A DNA stretch of 64,000 nt from the NCBI RefSeq assembly GCF_037176765.1, contig NC_090034.1, positions 90,915,000-90,978,999 of the forward strand, given 5' to 3'. The notes under the pieces are model-generated. The model was not told the origin of the DNA, did not search any database, and saw nothing but the letters and a program-made list of their open reading frames with translations. Position 1 is the first letter of the stretch; each line of letters opens with the position of its first letter. Shown here in pieces: positions 10,090 to 21,821 of this stretch. The DNA is from Anolis sagrei (taxonomy: Eukaryota > Chordata > Lepidosauria > Squamata > Anolidae). The position numbers and the translations under genes were made by a program.

Positions 10090-10993
10090 ATCAGAAAGAA
10101 ATATTATTTTACTTTCTCTTCAACATATCTGCTGCATCTAAGATATGGCAATACAGTATTATTGGCTAAGCATGACAGCACTGATAGAGAGAAAACCAAA
10201 TGAAATGAGACTTTCATATTAGCTACTGGTTTCTGAAAGCAGGGGAGTTGTTTGTGCTCAAAGCCATGGGAACAAAAGTTAGGGCTAAATGCCAATTGTT
10301 GGTAGCCACACTGATGTTTCTACAGGTTGTCAGGACTCAGAATAAAACTCAGGTGCCCCCTGCCCCCTTGCTGCCCTGTCCTAACCTCTCATCCAATACT
10401 GGTATTTGGAGACAACTTCCTTCCCTTTGTAGCGTCTACCTTATCTATCCCCAGTTGCTCACATCTAGCTCTTGTTCAAGAGTTCCCTTGTCTCCCTCAA
10501 AAAGAAACACAAAAGCTAAATAATTTACCTCATCTGGGACTCTGCTGTCTCTTTCCTCTGACTCCACCCATCCAAATGATATCTGCCATCCACAAAGTTT
10601 TGAAGGGAGCTGGGGAAGTAGAACACAACGGAGTAGTAAATGAGCATGTTCCTGGAAATGCTATTTTTACTTGCAAGGCTGAATACAATGGAGAGAGCAG
10701 ATGCTAGAAACAAGTGCCTCACAAACACAAATATTTAGAAAAGAAGAAGCCAGATAAAGAAGGGTCAAAGTGGTGATGATGTTGGAAATGCAGTAATGTT
10801 TAGCTTTAAAAAGTGAAGCAGTAAGCTGTAGTAATACGGTTAGGTAATTTGAATGACTTGAAGCATCCTCCATCTATGTCTGCCTATCCTGACCCCTCTG
10901 TTATGTCAGCTAATACTTAGAGGGATGCTTCTCCATGTCTTCTTCTTCCCATGAGTTTTGATGCTTCGGGTCCAATTTATCTTTGAGATCACA

Positions 10994-12145
10994 TCTCCTT
11001 CTATGAACTGGTGTGGGCTTTGTTGTGGATTCCACTTGTGGCCCCATTACTTAAGATTGGCTCTGCATCTCATGGTGCCAGAGCACAACCTGTTCAGTGC
11101 CTTTCAGGTCGCCCAGTCTTCTGTGTGCCAAGGGGGCAGCAGATTATAGGAGCTAGAAGGCAGCAGATTACAAGAGCTGTCTTCAGAGACATGTCAGCAG
11201 TTTATGACACTGTAAACCATTGCAGAAAAACTTATAACATCACAAAGGACTACCACTTCACCTGCTTCATAGGAAATCTGCTACAAAACAAGAGCTTTTT
11301 TGTTGAATTCCAGGGCTAGAGAAGCAGATAGTGAAAACAGAAGAATGGCCTGGTCTCAAGGGAGTGTGCTTGCTCCATCAGTGTTTAATATCTACACAAA
11401 TGATCAGTCATTTCCAGAAGGGACAGAGAGTTTAATCTATGCTGATGATTGCGCCATCACCGCTCAAGCCGGGAGCTTTGAAATGGTTGAGCAGAAGCTA
11501 TCTGAAACTCTAGGTGCTCTTACTGACTATTACAGGGCAAACCAACTGATTCCTAATCCATCTAAAACACAGATGTGTGCTTTCCATTGTAAGAACAGAC
11601 AAGCATCTTGAGCTCTGAGGATTACCTGGGAAGGAATCCCACTGGAGCATTGCAGCACACCCAAATACATAGAAGTTATTTATTTATTTTATTTCGGGCA
11701 CTTCTACCCCACCCTTCTCAACCCCCCGGGGGTGGGGGGGTGGGACTCAGGGCAGCTTACAACCTGATTCAGAAAGTTACCCTGGACCGTGCTCTGACCT
11801 ACAAGAAGTACTGCTTGAATATCAAGCAAAAAGTGGGTGCTAGAAACAATATCATATGAAAGCTGACTGGCACAACCTGGGGATCACCACCAGGCACAGT
11901 GAAGATATCTGCCCTTGCACTTTGCTACTCTGCTGCTTAGTACACATGCCAGTGTGGAATACATTTCACTACGTTAAAACAGTGGATTAATGAAACTGTT
12001 AATGAAACATGCTGCATTATCACAGGATGTATATGCCCCACACCACTGGAGAAATTATACTGTTTCCCAACAGATGTACCATCTGGCATCTGTTGGGAAG
12101 TAGCAGCCAATAATGAAAGGATCAAGGCATCGACACCTTAATCAA
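10994..12145 (+). mobile_element. LINE (I/Jockey-like, possibly Vingi) with inverted 5' segment and nested L2 tail
   Basis: About 11190-12145 reads + and includes reverse transcriptase: GSVLAPSVFNIYTND then the catalytic YADD box in ESLIYADDCAITAQAG. About 10994-11144 is the downstream C-terminal region in minus orientation, so the copy is internally inverted, as twin priming produces. An L2 tail (about 11677-11775) interrupts the + part. Frames are degraded; the copy cannot be functional. Confidence 0.75.
11677..11775 (-). mobile_element. L2-type tail nested in the LINE
   Basis: Text atttatttattttatttcg, accccacccttctcaacc and gactcagggcagcttacaa interrupts a frame that is continuous in the sibling LINE at 41000. 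Flanks agaagtta / gaaagtta look like a worn target duplication. Confidence 0.65.
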
Positions 12146-12229
12146 TAAAATGGCTGTTATGTTGGTTGAGTGGGTTTCCATGCTGTCATATTTGATTTAC
12201 GTCAAGGGAAAGTGGGAACATGCCACCTT

Positions 12230-12440
12230 ATCACAATTTCCCAGTCGTAGGACACTTCAGCCTCTTTTCAAGCATGGAGGGGCACTTGAGCTCATCAGAT
12301 GAGTTACATTTCTTCTGGCTCTCATACATAGCCCTCTGTGACTTAAAAGAGGCAGAGGTGTCCTGAAAAGGGGCAATTGACTTCATCACATTTAGAAATT
12401 TCCCTCTTGTACGATACTTCAGCCTCTTTTTAAGCATGGA
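12230..12440 (+). repeat. Degenerate tandem duplication, about 163 bp period
   Basis: cacttcagcctcttttcaagcatgg at about 12250 recurs in altered form near 12413, each preceded by aatttccc. A second internally repetitive block (ggtttgatrcataaccatag-like) follows at 12655-12790. Origin unknown. Confidence 0.5.
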
Positions 12441-12991
12441 AAGGCATGAAACACATCACATGTTCCTGGGCTGAAAAGAGGCAGAAATGTTTTGAACGGA
12501 CGGAACTCTGAACATGGGCCAACAATTGTGTTCAGAACCGCTGTCTCTTATCACACTTTACTCCCATGTTTACAACTGAAAAACAGGTGTGATGGGAACT
12601 ATCAAAAGTTTCCCATCCTGTTTCATTACCCAAACATCAGCAGTCTCTATTTCCAATGGGGTTTGATGCATAACCATAGGATCCCATAGAAAGAAATGGT
12701 TTTAACCTGGATCACTGTCTCTTGTATCATATGGGGTTTGATACAGAACCATAGGATACTATGAAAGGAGGGGTTTAAAACTGGTGTCAGTCTCCTGTAA
12801 TGAAAGGGGCTTTCGGCAGGGCAAGGGATCTCTTGGTTTTTGGATATTGTTGGTTCTTTTGATTCAAAACAAAAAGGTAATACTGACCTTGTGATTAATG
12901 TAAGATGAATCTGTAGGAAGACCAAGGTGCTTGTTTATAAAGCTATTGTCCTCCCAACCCAAGAGATTTGCAGGATTTTTCAGAGACAACA

Positions 12992-13099
12992 CTGATGGAA
13001 TCATTCCAGGAGTTGAGTGTGACATTTGTATAGCAATATGCCTGTGAAACGCAGACTGTCTACAAACATCACATTCAACTCCGGGAATGATTCCATCAG
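12992..13099. repeat. Inverted repeat, arms about 31 bp
   Basis: ctgatggaatcattccagg at the left end matches the complement of the right end near 13099. Loop about 45 bases. No terminal target duplication was found. Confidence 0.6.
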
Positions 13100-13182
13100 C
13101 CTTGCCTCCAAAAAATCCTGAAAATCTCTTGGGAAGACAGGTGGACAAATGACAGTATGCTTGGAAGAAGCAAAGACCATCA

Positions 13183-14075
13183 GCATTGAAGTGATGCTCC
13201 TAAATGGTTCAGGACCTGCTTATCTTCGTGACCGCATCCTCCCCTACGAGCCCACACGGTCCTTAAGATCTTTCGGGGATGCTCTTCTCTCGCTCCCATC
13301 CCTGTCTCAGGCGTGGTTGGTGGGGATGTGAGAAAGAGCATTCTCAGTGGTGGCCCCTTATCTCTGGAACTCCCCCCCCCCCGGGAGATTAGGCTGGTAC
13401 CCTCCCTATCCACATTCCGTAAGGAATTAAAGACATGGATGTTTTGTTGTACATTCGACTGACAGCTCCTTTAAGAGATGGTCTCTAACCATGACCTGAA
13501 TTCAAATTCCTATGTTTGATTACTATACTTTTAAGTTAATCTGAAATGATCCTGTTTAATTGCACTATTCCTATGCTACTATATGTTCTATCCACCTTAT
13601 TGACCAGCCTATCCTTTAACTCATTTTGTATACTGGCCTCCTATTCCCCAAAAAATGAGTCTAAAGGTTATCCCTGTTGTCGAAGGCTTTTCATGGCCAG
13701 AATCACTGGGTTGTTGTAGGTTTTTCGGGCTATATGGCCATGGTCTAGAGGCATTCTCTCCTGACGTTTCGCCTGCATCTATGGCAAGCATCCTTAGAGG
13801 TAGTGAGGACCTCACTACCTCTGAGGATGCTTGCCATAGATGCAAGCAAAACGTCAGGAGAGAATGCCTCTAGACCATGGCCATATAGCCTGAAAAACCT
13901 ACAACAACCCAGTTATCCCTGTTGTTGCTTATGATGTTTGTTTATTACTGCTTATGCTGTTTTTATTCTATTTTAATATGTTATTGTTATGTTTTTAATT
14001 GTATGTTGCCTTGGGCTTGGCCCCATGTAAGCCCCCCGAGTCCCCTCCAGGAGATGAAGGTGGGGTAGAAAAATA
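13183..14075 (+). mobile_element. L2-type LINE 3' end with nested fold-back element
   Basis: Encodes the familiar L2 C-terminal stretch (ILPYEPTRSLRSFGDALLS ... LVGM), continuing to the tail gccccccgagtcccctcc...aataaa. The Penelope-like fold-back at 13681-13911 splits it. The tail runs into a long TTC/TCC array. Confidence 0.75.
13681..13911. mobile_element. Penelope-like fold-back (two inverted terminal-repeat copies)
   Basis: Two inverted copies of the family meet head to head near 13805. A perfect 14 bp direct repeat, gttatccctgttgt, flanks them (13667-13680 and 13912-13925) inside the L2 sequence. The left arm extends about 26 bp further than the right, as in other fold-backs here. The hammerhead-like core is degraded in both arms. 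Confidence 0.6.
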
Positions 14076-14076
14076 A

Positions 14077-14107
<31 letters not shown>

Positions 14108-14250
14108 CTTCTTCTTCTTCTTCTTCTTCTTCTTCTTCTTCTTCTCCTCCTCCTCCTCCTCCTCCTCCTCCTCCTCCTCCTCCTCCTCCTTCTTCCTCCT
14201 CCTCCTCCTCCTCCTCCTCCTCCTCCTCCTCCTCCTCCTCCTCCTCCTCC
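14076..14250 (+). repeat. (TTC)n-(TCC)n polypyrimidine array
   Basis: About 55 bases of ttc units then about 110 bases of tcc units with one TTC interruption near 14190. Strand-asymmetric purine/pyrimidine mirror DNA able to form triplex. Confidence 0.9.
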
Positions 14251-14259
14251 TATACCATC

Positions 14260-14722
14260 AACTCCACTGGACTAGCCATACTGTCCAAATGCCCAATCAT
14301 CATCTCCCAAAGCAGTTAATATAATCCCAAACTCAAGAACGGGAAACGTAATGTTGGTGGACAGGAAAAGAGATTTATAGACAGTTTTAAAGCCCACCTT
14401 AAAAACTGTGGCATAGTCACTGCGAACTGGGAAACCCTCGCCCTTGAGCACTCTAGCTGGAGGTCAACTGTGACCAGCAGTGCTGTGGAATTCAAAGAGG
14501 CACAAATTGAGGGCAAAAGGGAGAAACATGCCAAGAGGAAGGCGCGTCAAGCCATCCCTGACCAGGACTGCCTTCCATCTGGAAACCAATTTCCTCACTG
14601 CGGAAGAACATGCAGATCAAAAATAGGGCTCCATAGCCACCTACGAACCCACTGCCAAGACACCAGACTTGGAGGACCATCATCCTCAGGCTACGAGGGA
14701 TCATCTAAGTAAGTAAGTAAGA
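14260..14722 (+). mobile_element. LINE 3' end encoding a terminal zinc finger
   Basis: The reading frame gives FIDSFKAHLKNCGIVTANWE ... WRSTV ... CGRTCRSKIGLHSHLRTH. This is the C-terminus of RTE/Rex-like non-LTR retrotransposons, where a single C2H2-like finger closes the protein. The first metal ligand is replaced (FPHCGRTC). Ends in (aagt)n at 14706-14722. Confidence 0.65.
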
Positions 14723-14724
14723 TG

Positions 14725-16060
14725 AATATATTGCCAGCTCTTAAATTTCCATGTGTGAGTGTGATGGGGAGGCAGAACTTGAAACGGGACTGCTGGTGAT
14801 ATAAGAGGGCCAATTCTCTACTCTTAAAGGGATGGCCACCTATGCTTTTCCCTTTCGATGTGATGAGGTGGGTGATCTCTACCACATCTTCTAGCCACTT
14901 CACTCTCCAATTAAGGCATTATTATGATGTGAGAAACAGTCAACTGTTGAGGAAATATGGAGTGGAGCGGGGAGCAGACTATGTAAGTGTCCTCTTTGCC
15001 CTAATGAACAAGACCCTACTATAGTTCAGTCAGCTTCTGTTCATCTCTATGGGTGGGGTGGCATCTTGTTCCTAGCCAGCAAAACGTTTGGGCATACTTC
15101 CAGTAGGGTTTCATGTCTCACAGGTCTGAGTGGAACATTTCCAAGGAAGAATGTGACCATTGCATTAGGCACGTCTTTGTGCCTAAGGGGGAGACAGGAG
15201 GGTCATGTCTCTTCGGGATGTGTGGAAACTATTTAAAACCACAATAACAGCAACAGATAAACTTTATGACCACAGATTGGGAAAGTACAAAGGGGAAAAA
15301 GGAAGTTAGTGTTGTTTATAAGCAGAGTGAAGGAAACTATAAGAGGCAAGGAGGTTTCCTTTAAAACAGATGGGTGGGGAACATGTTCAGCATGTTCCAA
15401 AGTAATTAGGCTAATTACTCCCCCCAAATTACGTAGGACAATTATAGTTACATCTTAAATTAACCTTTCCCCATTTGTCCATTTGTTAAACATAGCAAGG
15501 TAGAAAGTGGGAATAGAAAATAAAAGAAAAAAGTTTGCAAGACAAAGACTGTAAGAAAGTGGAAGCAGAAGAATTAGAGCAAAGATAGGTTAAATACCTA
15601 GAATATAATCACATAAAGAAGATGAAAATACCTACCTAGGAGTGGATGGAAGTGAAACCATTTCCTCCCATATTTTTATGTGGATTTTTCTTTTTCCAAA
15701 TATTTTTTATTATTCTTTTCTCTTCTTTCTTCTTCTTTTCTTTTCTTTCTCTTTTTTCTATGCCTTTTAACCCTTTCATTTATCAAAAATGTAAAACTTT
15801 GCTATATGGCATTAATAAAAATATTTTTAAAAAAACATAGCCATAAATGGCTACCATTATTTTCTTTTCCAAGGAGTGTTCTTTTCCAAAGAGTGGTAAA
15901 AAGTGCTTTCCATCTTCTTGCTGCATGGACAAAAGACCACAAGCCAACAATTCAAAGCAAAACATGAGCCAGCACTTGAATTATGAGGAATCCTTCATCT
16001 TCATCCTGCGACATTATACTTCTGAAACATTACAACTAAAAAGGTACAGTTACATCACAA
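14725..16060. other. Mostly unique sequence; possible L1 3' tail at 15650-15840
   Basis: No supported gene. The stretch 15660-15840 is T-rich then ends gcattaataaaaatattttt plus A7, like an L1 3' UTR in + orientation. Confidence 0.4.
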
Positions 16061-16063
16061 AAA

Positions 16064-16312
16064 TGGCATGACACAATGTGTTAAACCCTTGTGCCAGCAG
16101 GACTGCTGAGCGAAAGGTCTGCAGTTCAAATCCAGGGAGCAGGGAGAGCTCCTGTTTGTCAGCTCCAGCTTCTCATGCGGGGACATGAGAGAAGCCTCCC
16201 AAAGGATGGTAAAACATCCAGGTGTCCCTTGGGCAACGTCCCTGCAGAAGGCCAATTCTCTCACACCAGAAGTGACTTGCATTTTCTCAAGTCACTCCTG
16301 ACATAAAAAAAA
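16064..16312 (+). mobile_element. tRNA-derived SINE, family A
   Basis: Reads from the head (gacacaatgtgttaaaccct) through agctccagcttctcatgcgg to ctcctgacataaaaaaa. It is followed at 16313-16378 by a short chimera that starts like family B (ggtaaaggttttccactgac) and ends like family A. Confidence 0.8.
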
Positions 16313-16965
16313 GGTAAAGGTTTTCCACTGACATAAGCAATTCACAGTTACTCAAGTCGCTCCTGACATGAAAAAAATAATCAGAAGATATCTTTTGTTT
16401 TAGTGTAATCTTGTTTTCTTTAGATATCTCCCATAACTGCCTTAAACTCTGCAACATTCAAGTTGTCTCCCTGCTCTTGTCCCAGCAAAATGATAGGATT
16501 GCCACTTTTCCTCAGATTCACTTGTGGACAAACTCAAGGAGAGCTCTATTTCCCCCTTTTTTACAGTACAAAGCTGTGACCCTGACTCTTGGTCAGCTGA
16601 AGGGATCCTTTCTGAACCTTTTGTCCAACTTATTATTTTGTGTCCCAGGTCTCTCACTTCTTTTCCAATGTTTTGGAATCTCCCAGGGCATCTGCCTGTG
16701 TGACGAACGCAGAGAGGTCAGCCCTGGGGATGTGGGATCACTTGGTAAGGTGAGGATTTGGCAAAAAAAGTGTCACAGAGCAGGCAAAAATGTCTTTTGG
16801 ACCACTAGTTCCCAACAGAGAAAGCACAGGCAGCATCAAAGAACTCTTGGCAATGGATGCAGGAGACAAGCTATGAGACTGAAATGCTGGAGTGGAGGAG
16901 GGCAAGGCAGTAGGCTGACCATCAACCAAAATAGCAGCTTGAAACAGATGGAGTGCAAGAATGGA

Positions 16966-17133
16966 TAAGGTAAAGGTTTCCCCTGACATTGAGTCTAGTT
17001 TTGGGGTGGTGCTCATCTCCATTTCTAAGCCAAAGAGCTGGCATTGTCCGTCAACACCTCCAAGGTCATGTGGCCAGCATGACTGCATGGAGCACCATTA
17101 CCTTCCTGCTAAGTTGACAGTAGCTGGGGCCCA
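16966..17133 (-). mobile_element. tRNA-derived SINE, family B, partial
   Basis: Begins ggtaaaggtttcccctgac and runs to gcatggagcaccattacctt. The tRNA-like head is missing. Confidence 0.75.
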
Positions 17134-17468
17134 TAACTTTGCTCTTACCCTGATCAAACACCCTCCCACTAGCTCTTCCAGGTCATGTAATAAGAAAACT
17201 TATCTTCAGAGCATTCTGATGAAACATACAGTATGTATATGTGTATAAATCTAGGCTATTGGTATCCCACATGAATTCCCTAAATTGTAGTGGCAGGTGC
17301 AAAATTTGTATTTCCCCAATAAGCATGCATATCTAGGGGAGGGGAGGGGGTGAAAAGAAAACTTGCCAGTATGGAAACCCTCTTCATCAAAGAGTTACCC
17401 TTCCCATTACAATGATCTCATTCAAATTGATGCCCTTGCGTGAAACAATTAACATTATTGACTTAATG

Positions 17469-17594
17469 TCAGTTTTCCCCTGACATTAAGTCTAGCCGTG
17501 TCTGACTCTGGGAGTTAGTACCCATCTCCATTTCTAAGCCGAAGAGCCGTGGTTGTTTGTAGACACCTCCAAGGTCATGTGGTCGGCATGATGG
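17469..17594 (-). mobile_element. tRNA-derived SINE, family B, fragment
   Basis: Contains ttttcccctgacattaagtc and ctccaaggtcatgtggtcgg. It ends where an L2 fragment begins. Confidence 0.7.
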
Positions 17595-18100
17595 CAAGTT
17601 TCTTCCAGAAGGTCAGGAGGGAGGGGACAGGTCTAACTTCATTAGAGAGGGAGGTCCACAGTTGAAAGGTCACCACGGAGAAGGCCCTGTCTCTCATCCC
17701 GACCAAATGCAACTGTGATGGCGGTGGAGCCGAGAACAGGGCGTCCCCAGATGATCTTAAAGTCCTTGATGGTTTGTAGCGGGAGATGCATTCAGTCAGG
17801 TAAACTGGGCTGGAACCATTTAGGGCTTTATAAGTTAAAACCAGCACTTTGAATTGTGCTCAGAAGCTAATAGGCAGCCAGTGGAGCTGGCGTAACAAGG
17901 GAGTTGTGCGCTATCTGTACCCTGCTCCCATGAGCAACCTGGCTGCTGAGCATTGGACTAACTGAAGTTTCTGAATAGTCTTCAAAGGCAACCCCACGTA
18001 GAGTGAGTTGCAGTAATCTATTCAGGATATAACCAGAGCGTGGACCACCATGGCCAAGTCAGACCTCCCAAGATACAGATATTCTTTGTCTAAATAGTCC
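17595..18100 (-). mobile_element. L2-type LINE fragment
   Basis: Minus-strand frame reads VYLTECISRYKPSRTLRSSG and VGMRDRAFSVVTFQLWTSL, the L2 C-terminus. It continues upstream into ggttgcctttgaagactat-type sequence to about 18100. Confidence 0.75.
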
Positions 18101-18114
18101 TATGAAATACATTA

Positions 18115-18150
18115 GATCACCAGGTGACTTGAAGGCACATACACACCCAA
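18115..18150 (+). mobile_element. Tail fragment resembling the 5S-Sauria SINE end
   Basis: The stretch around gtgacttgaaggcacatac followed by acac matches the 3' tail expected for the 5S-derived SINE seen at 43515 and 63797. Very short. Confidence 0.4.
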
Positions 18151-19355
18151 TGGTGGCAGTTAACCTTGAAAAAGAGAATTAGAACTAGTTCTGATGGCTA
18201 TGCAACCCTTCAAGTAACAGGACCACTATGTCACTGCTTATATAAAAAGCTGGAGCAGGTAGGCCTATGGTCTGATCTAACATGGCTCTTCTTATTTTCT
18301 TACTGGACTCTTGGGAACCGGTAAAGTTGGAATGAAAAACTCTATCTTTCGCATAACACTCCATTGTGTGTTCTTGTGGGACAAGGGATTGGACTAGTTG
18401 GGCATTTGAATAGGCTGATGTTTTGTGATTCTATGATTTTGCAACATCCAGGTTGGCAAGCATAAGCGAATGTCGCATTGGCCACTGTAACTACAGCAGC
18501 AGCAGAAGAGGTAGCATAAAAATAGGTCATGGATGCTGCTTGGACAGATTTTCCCCCAACAGAGACATCTGTTCATCTCCTTTTACTGCTGTTACTGAAA
18601 TATAGCAAGCCTGGCTCATCATATTTTGAAATATGAGAAGGACACAAGACATTACATTTTTTTTAAAATTCCTAAAGCTGCTTGACTATTATCTCAACAG
18701 AAACAAGAGATTGAGGTGCAAAGAGCATTTGCAGAGCATGTCCAAAAAGCTAGGGTGCTCTTTGAACTCTAAAGTTTGCTTCTAAATTAGGAAAAGGAAA
18801 TGTAGCCAGAGTTTGGAGACTTGACTTCATTCCAGTCCTGAATATTTGGTGCCGAATTTATTTACAAGGGCTGTTTTTTCCTTGCGTCACTGAAGTCCCT
18901 ATGACATTGTCCCCATACAATTGGGTGTGTATGCAGGGACAGGACAATAAGATCAAGAATACAAAGTGAAGGGGAAAAAAACAATACAGGATGTTTCTGT
19001 CTCTTGACAAAGACCATAGTGTAGTCAGTGCTTTATTTATCTTCACTGTCCCCTGTTCCATGTTTACCTTGCTCAGAGAAGCAGATCATGGTTTTCCAAC
19101 CTGTTTCTGCATCCAAGCTCAAAAGAGGATCTTCATTACCTGGAAGTGATGAGACCAGATGCTTGCATCATAATAATCTCCCCATTGTTTCCTGAGACTT
19201 TGGTCCAAATAACATCCATTCCTAAAGGATCCCATTTGGAATTTGCCTACATGTATTCTAGCGGGTAGAACTGGAAAATGTTGATTTTTTTATCCTTGAT
19301 GGAAAACCACCCTTCTAAGTTAAGCACACAACCTGCACTTGTGGGGTGGTTAAAA
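18151..19355. other. No gene recognised
   Basis: A short CR1-like end (ggattggactagttgggc ... tgattctatgat) lies at about 18375-18440. The rest is unclassified. Confidence 0.4.
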
Positions 19356-19359
19356 AATA

Positions 19360-19590
19360 AGAGAAACTGCAAGTCGCTTCTGGTGTGAGAGAATTGGCTG
19401 TCTGCAAGGACATTGCCCAGTGGACACCCAGATGTTTTACCACTCTGTGGGAGGCTTCTCTTATGTCCCCACATGAGAATCTGGAGCTGACAAATGGGAG
19501 CTCATCCCACTCCTTGGATTCAAACTGCTGAACTTTTGGTCAGCAGTCCTGCCGGCACAAGGGTTTAACCTGTTGTGCAAGTGGAGACAC
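19360..19590 (-). mobile_element. tRNA-derived SINE, family A
   Basis: Runs from gagaaactgcaagtcgcttc to the degraded head ttgtgcaagtggagacacc. The last few tail bases are missing. Confidence 0.75.
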
Positions 19591-19721
19591 CTAGTACTCT
19601 TGCTGATTTGACCATATTGCTTCATCTCATGCTCAAAAAAATCTGTTTAGCAAGCAAGTGAACATGAGGATAGATCACTCTCTGGAGTGACACCACAAGT
19701 TTATTTATTTATTTATTTATT

Positions 19722-19887
19722 TATTTGTCGTGTCAGGAGTGACTTGAGAAACTGCAAGTTGCTTCTGGTGTGAGACAATTGGTCATCTGCAAGGACGTTG
19801 CCCAGGGGATGCCCAGATGTTTTGATGTTTTATTATCCTTGTGGGAGGCTTCTCTCATGTCCCCGCATGAGGAGCTGGAGCTGATAG
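19722..19887 (-). mobile_element. tRNA-derived SINE, family A, 5'-truncated
   Basis: Tail half only (tttgtcgtgtcaggagtgac to ggagctggagctgatag), preceded by a tttat microsatellite (about 19701-19725). Confidence 0.8.
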
Positions 19888-20133
19888 ATGTAGGAGATGT
19901 AAATAATGTAACTCATTCTCCCTTTCAATTACTGAAGTGCACCCTGAATTCGGCACCCTGGAGAATTCCACTCTGCCAAGATCTGAAAAGTCTGAGTCTT
20001 CATTTAGAACCTAAAGCTCCTTTAAACCCCTTGGGTTTCTCCTCTCAGCTCAATCAAGATGCAGCCATGTTATTTCCTACATTTAACAAATTACACTGTT
20101 CTTGTCTCATTTAGAAGAGGCTTAGCTAATGTA

Positions 20134-20362
20134 TTATCGAAGGCTTTCATGACCGGAATCACTGGGTTGTTGTAGGTTTTTCGGGCTGTATGGCCATGTT
20201 CTAGAAGCATTCTTTCCTGACGTTTTGCCTGCATCTTTGGCAGGCATCCTCAGAATTTGTGAGGTCTGTTCAAAACTAGGTAAATTGGGTTTATATATCT
20301 GTAGTAAGTCCAGGGTAGAAGAAAGAACTATTGTCTGTTGGAGGTAGGTGTGAATGTTTCGA
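20134..20362 (-). mobile_element. Penelope-like terminal-repeat fragment
   Basis: Longest single-arm copy: tatcgaaggctttcatgacc through the ribozyme-like region to gttggaggtaggtgtgaatg. Helix II pairs fully here, but the catalytic core departs from consensus. Confidence 0.6.
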
Positions 20363-20414
20363 TCCTGGCTATGGGATCAGAAGTTCACAGAATAGACTGT
20401 TTTATTGTTGAAGA

Positions 20415-20786
20415 CAAGATTCCTAACCTTTTTTTTTTAAACCTAGAACCACTTGACCAGGGACCACTCTCCAACATTAGTACCAAAAGGGTTATAAGTC
20501 TGTTTTTGGTCAACTTTAGATTCAGTTTGGTTATTTGGGATGCTGATTCAAAAAACTGCACTGGATAGACCACATCAGCGCTAGTTTCCAATACAGAACG
20601 TATGCCATCCAGTAGACGTCATCTGCTCACCCACAGAAAACTATATTTAATAAGCCTTGGCACTATAAAAGGGTTTCATGAGACCAGTCACTCTCGTGCA
20701 ATGGTGTAGTAATGGTGAGGCCGTGGACTATATTTTAGTTCTTGTGGACCACTGGTGGTCCATGAACAACAGGTTGGGAACCACTG
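20415..20786 (-). mobile_element. hAT-like MITE (ggttcccaacc family)
   Basis: Right end caggttgggaaccactg; left end worn (attcctaacctttttttt). The interior aacattagtaccaaaagg and ccaccagtggtcc-type arms match the better copy at 55680-56124, which has a clear 8 bp target duplication. Confidence 0.6.
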
Positions 20787-21516
20787 CTTTAGTGAATATA
20801 GGCCTGTAGAACATTTCACAGTTTCACCATCCACAGTGACCTGCTTTTATCTGCACATCATTCCAGTGAATGATCTTTGTTCTTGTGTTACTAGAGAAGA
20901 AGAAAAACTTTTGTAGTTGAATATAATTTTGGGATTTTAGGCACATTTTTTGAGCCCCAGAAACCTCCATGATATGTTCTTCTTAGCACCGCCATGACCT
21001 GAAAAAGAAAAACTTGAAGGTACATCAAAATAAGATCTCTTGTTGTTAGATTTGCAGATTTGTGCCATTGGGATGAATGATGCTCTTGCAGTTTTCTCCC
21101 TTTAGTGTTTTTCAGAGTACTGTTAGACTGGCTGGTCTGATAGTATCACCACCATGTATGCATGCCACCACAAACATCCAAAGTAGGCCATGGTCAGGAA
21201 ACATGAGATGGGGTTACAAGGATTGCAATGGCCAGAAATTTAATTGTGATCAGGGATAATCAAATGTCTTTCTAAAAATGAGTTCGGTTTTCCAACCTTG
21301 TCTTTCCTGCACTCCACTTTATTTGCACGAAGATACCATTTCCCTGCAAATGTGAACCCTTTAGAGATAAGGATCTATTTCTTATATATGCAACTACCCA
21401 AATGTCAATGAGAGTGATGGGTGGAGAAAGTTTGTCCAGGAGTCTTGGAGTCCCCCAGAGACACAGTCATATGAGCTTTTAAAAATATCACATTGCCCAC
21501 AAATACTGCATAGATG

Positions 21517-21821
21517 TAGGTAAAGGTTTTCCACTGACATCAAATCCAGTTGTGTCTGACTCTGGGGGTTGGTGCTCATCTCCATTTCTAAGCCGATGAG
21601 CCGGTATTGTCTGTAGACACCTCCAAGGTCATGTGGCCAGCATGACTGCATGGAGCGCTGTTACCTTCCTTCCGGAGCAGTACCTATTGATCTACTCACA
21701 TTTGCATGTTTTTGAACTGCTAGGTTGGCAGAAGCTGGGGCTAACAGTGGGAGCTCATGCCGCTCCCTGGATTTGAACCTGCAACCTTTCAATCAGCAAG
21801 TTCAGCAGCTCAGTGGTTTAA
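21517..21821 (-). mobile_element. tRNA-derived SINE, family B
   Basis: Nearly complete: ggtaaaggttttccactgac, gtgtctgactctgggggttg, ctccaaggtcatgtggccag, tttgaactgctaggttggca, ending at the tRNA head (agctcagtggtttaa). Confidence 0.85.

Noticed and set aside
10248-10523. Signal-peptide-like frame (KCQLLVATLMFLQVV)
   Set aside because: The only following GT is a poor donor (caggttgtc) and no Ig exon in the right phase follows closely; not enough to call a gene.
14470-14712. C2H2-like zinc finger resembling a transcription factor
   Set aside because: The surrounding text (WRSTV, CGRTCRSKIGLHSHLRTH, then an aagt tail) is the terminal finger of a LINE protein, and one metal ligand is replaced.
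16411-16968. 185-codon open frame on the + strand
   Set aside because: No domain, signal peptide, composition bias or family resemblance, and no splice partners found. It follows SINE debris and is best taken as chance.
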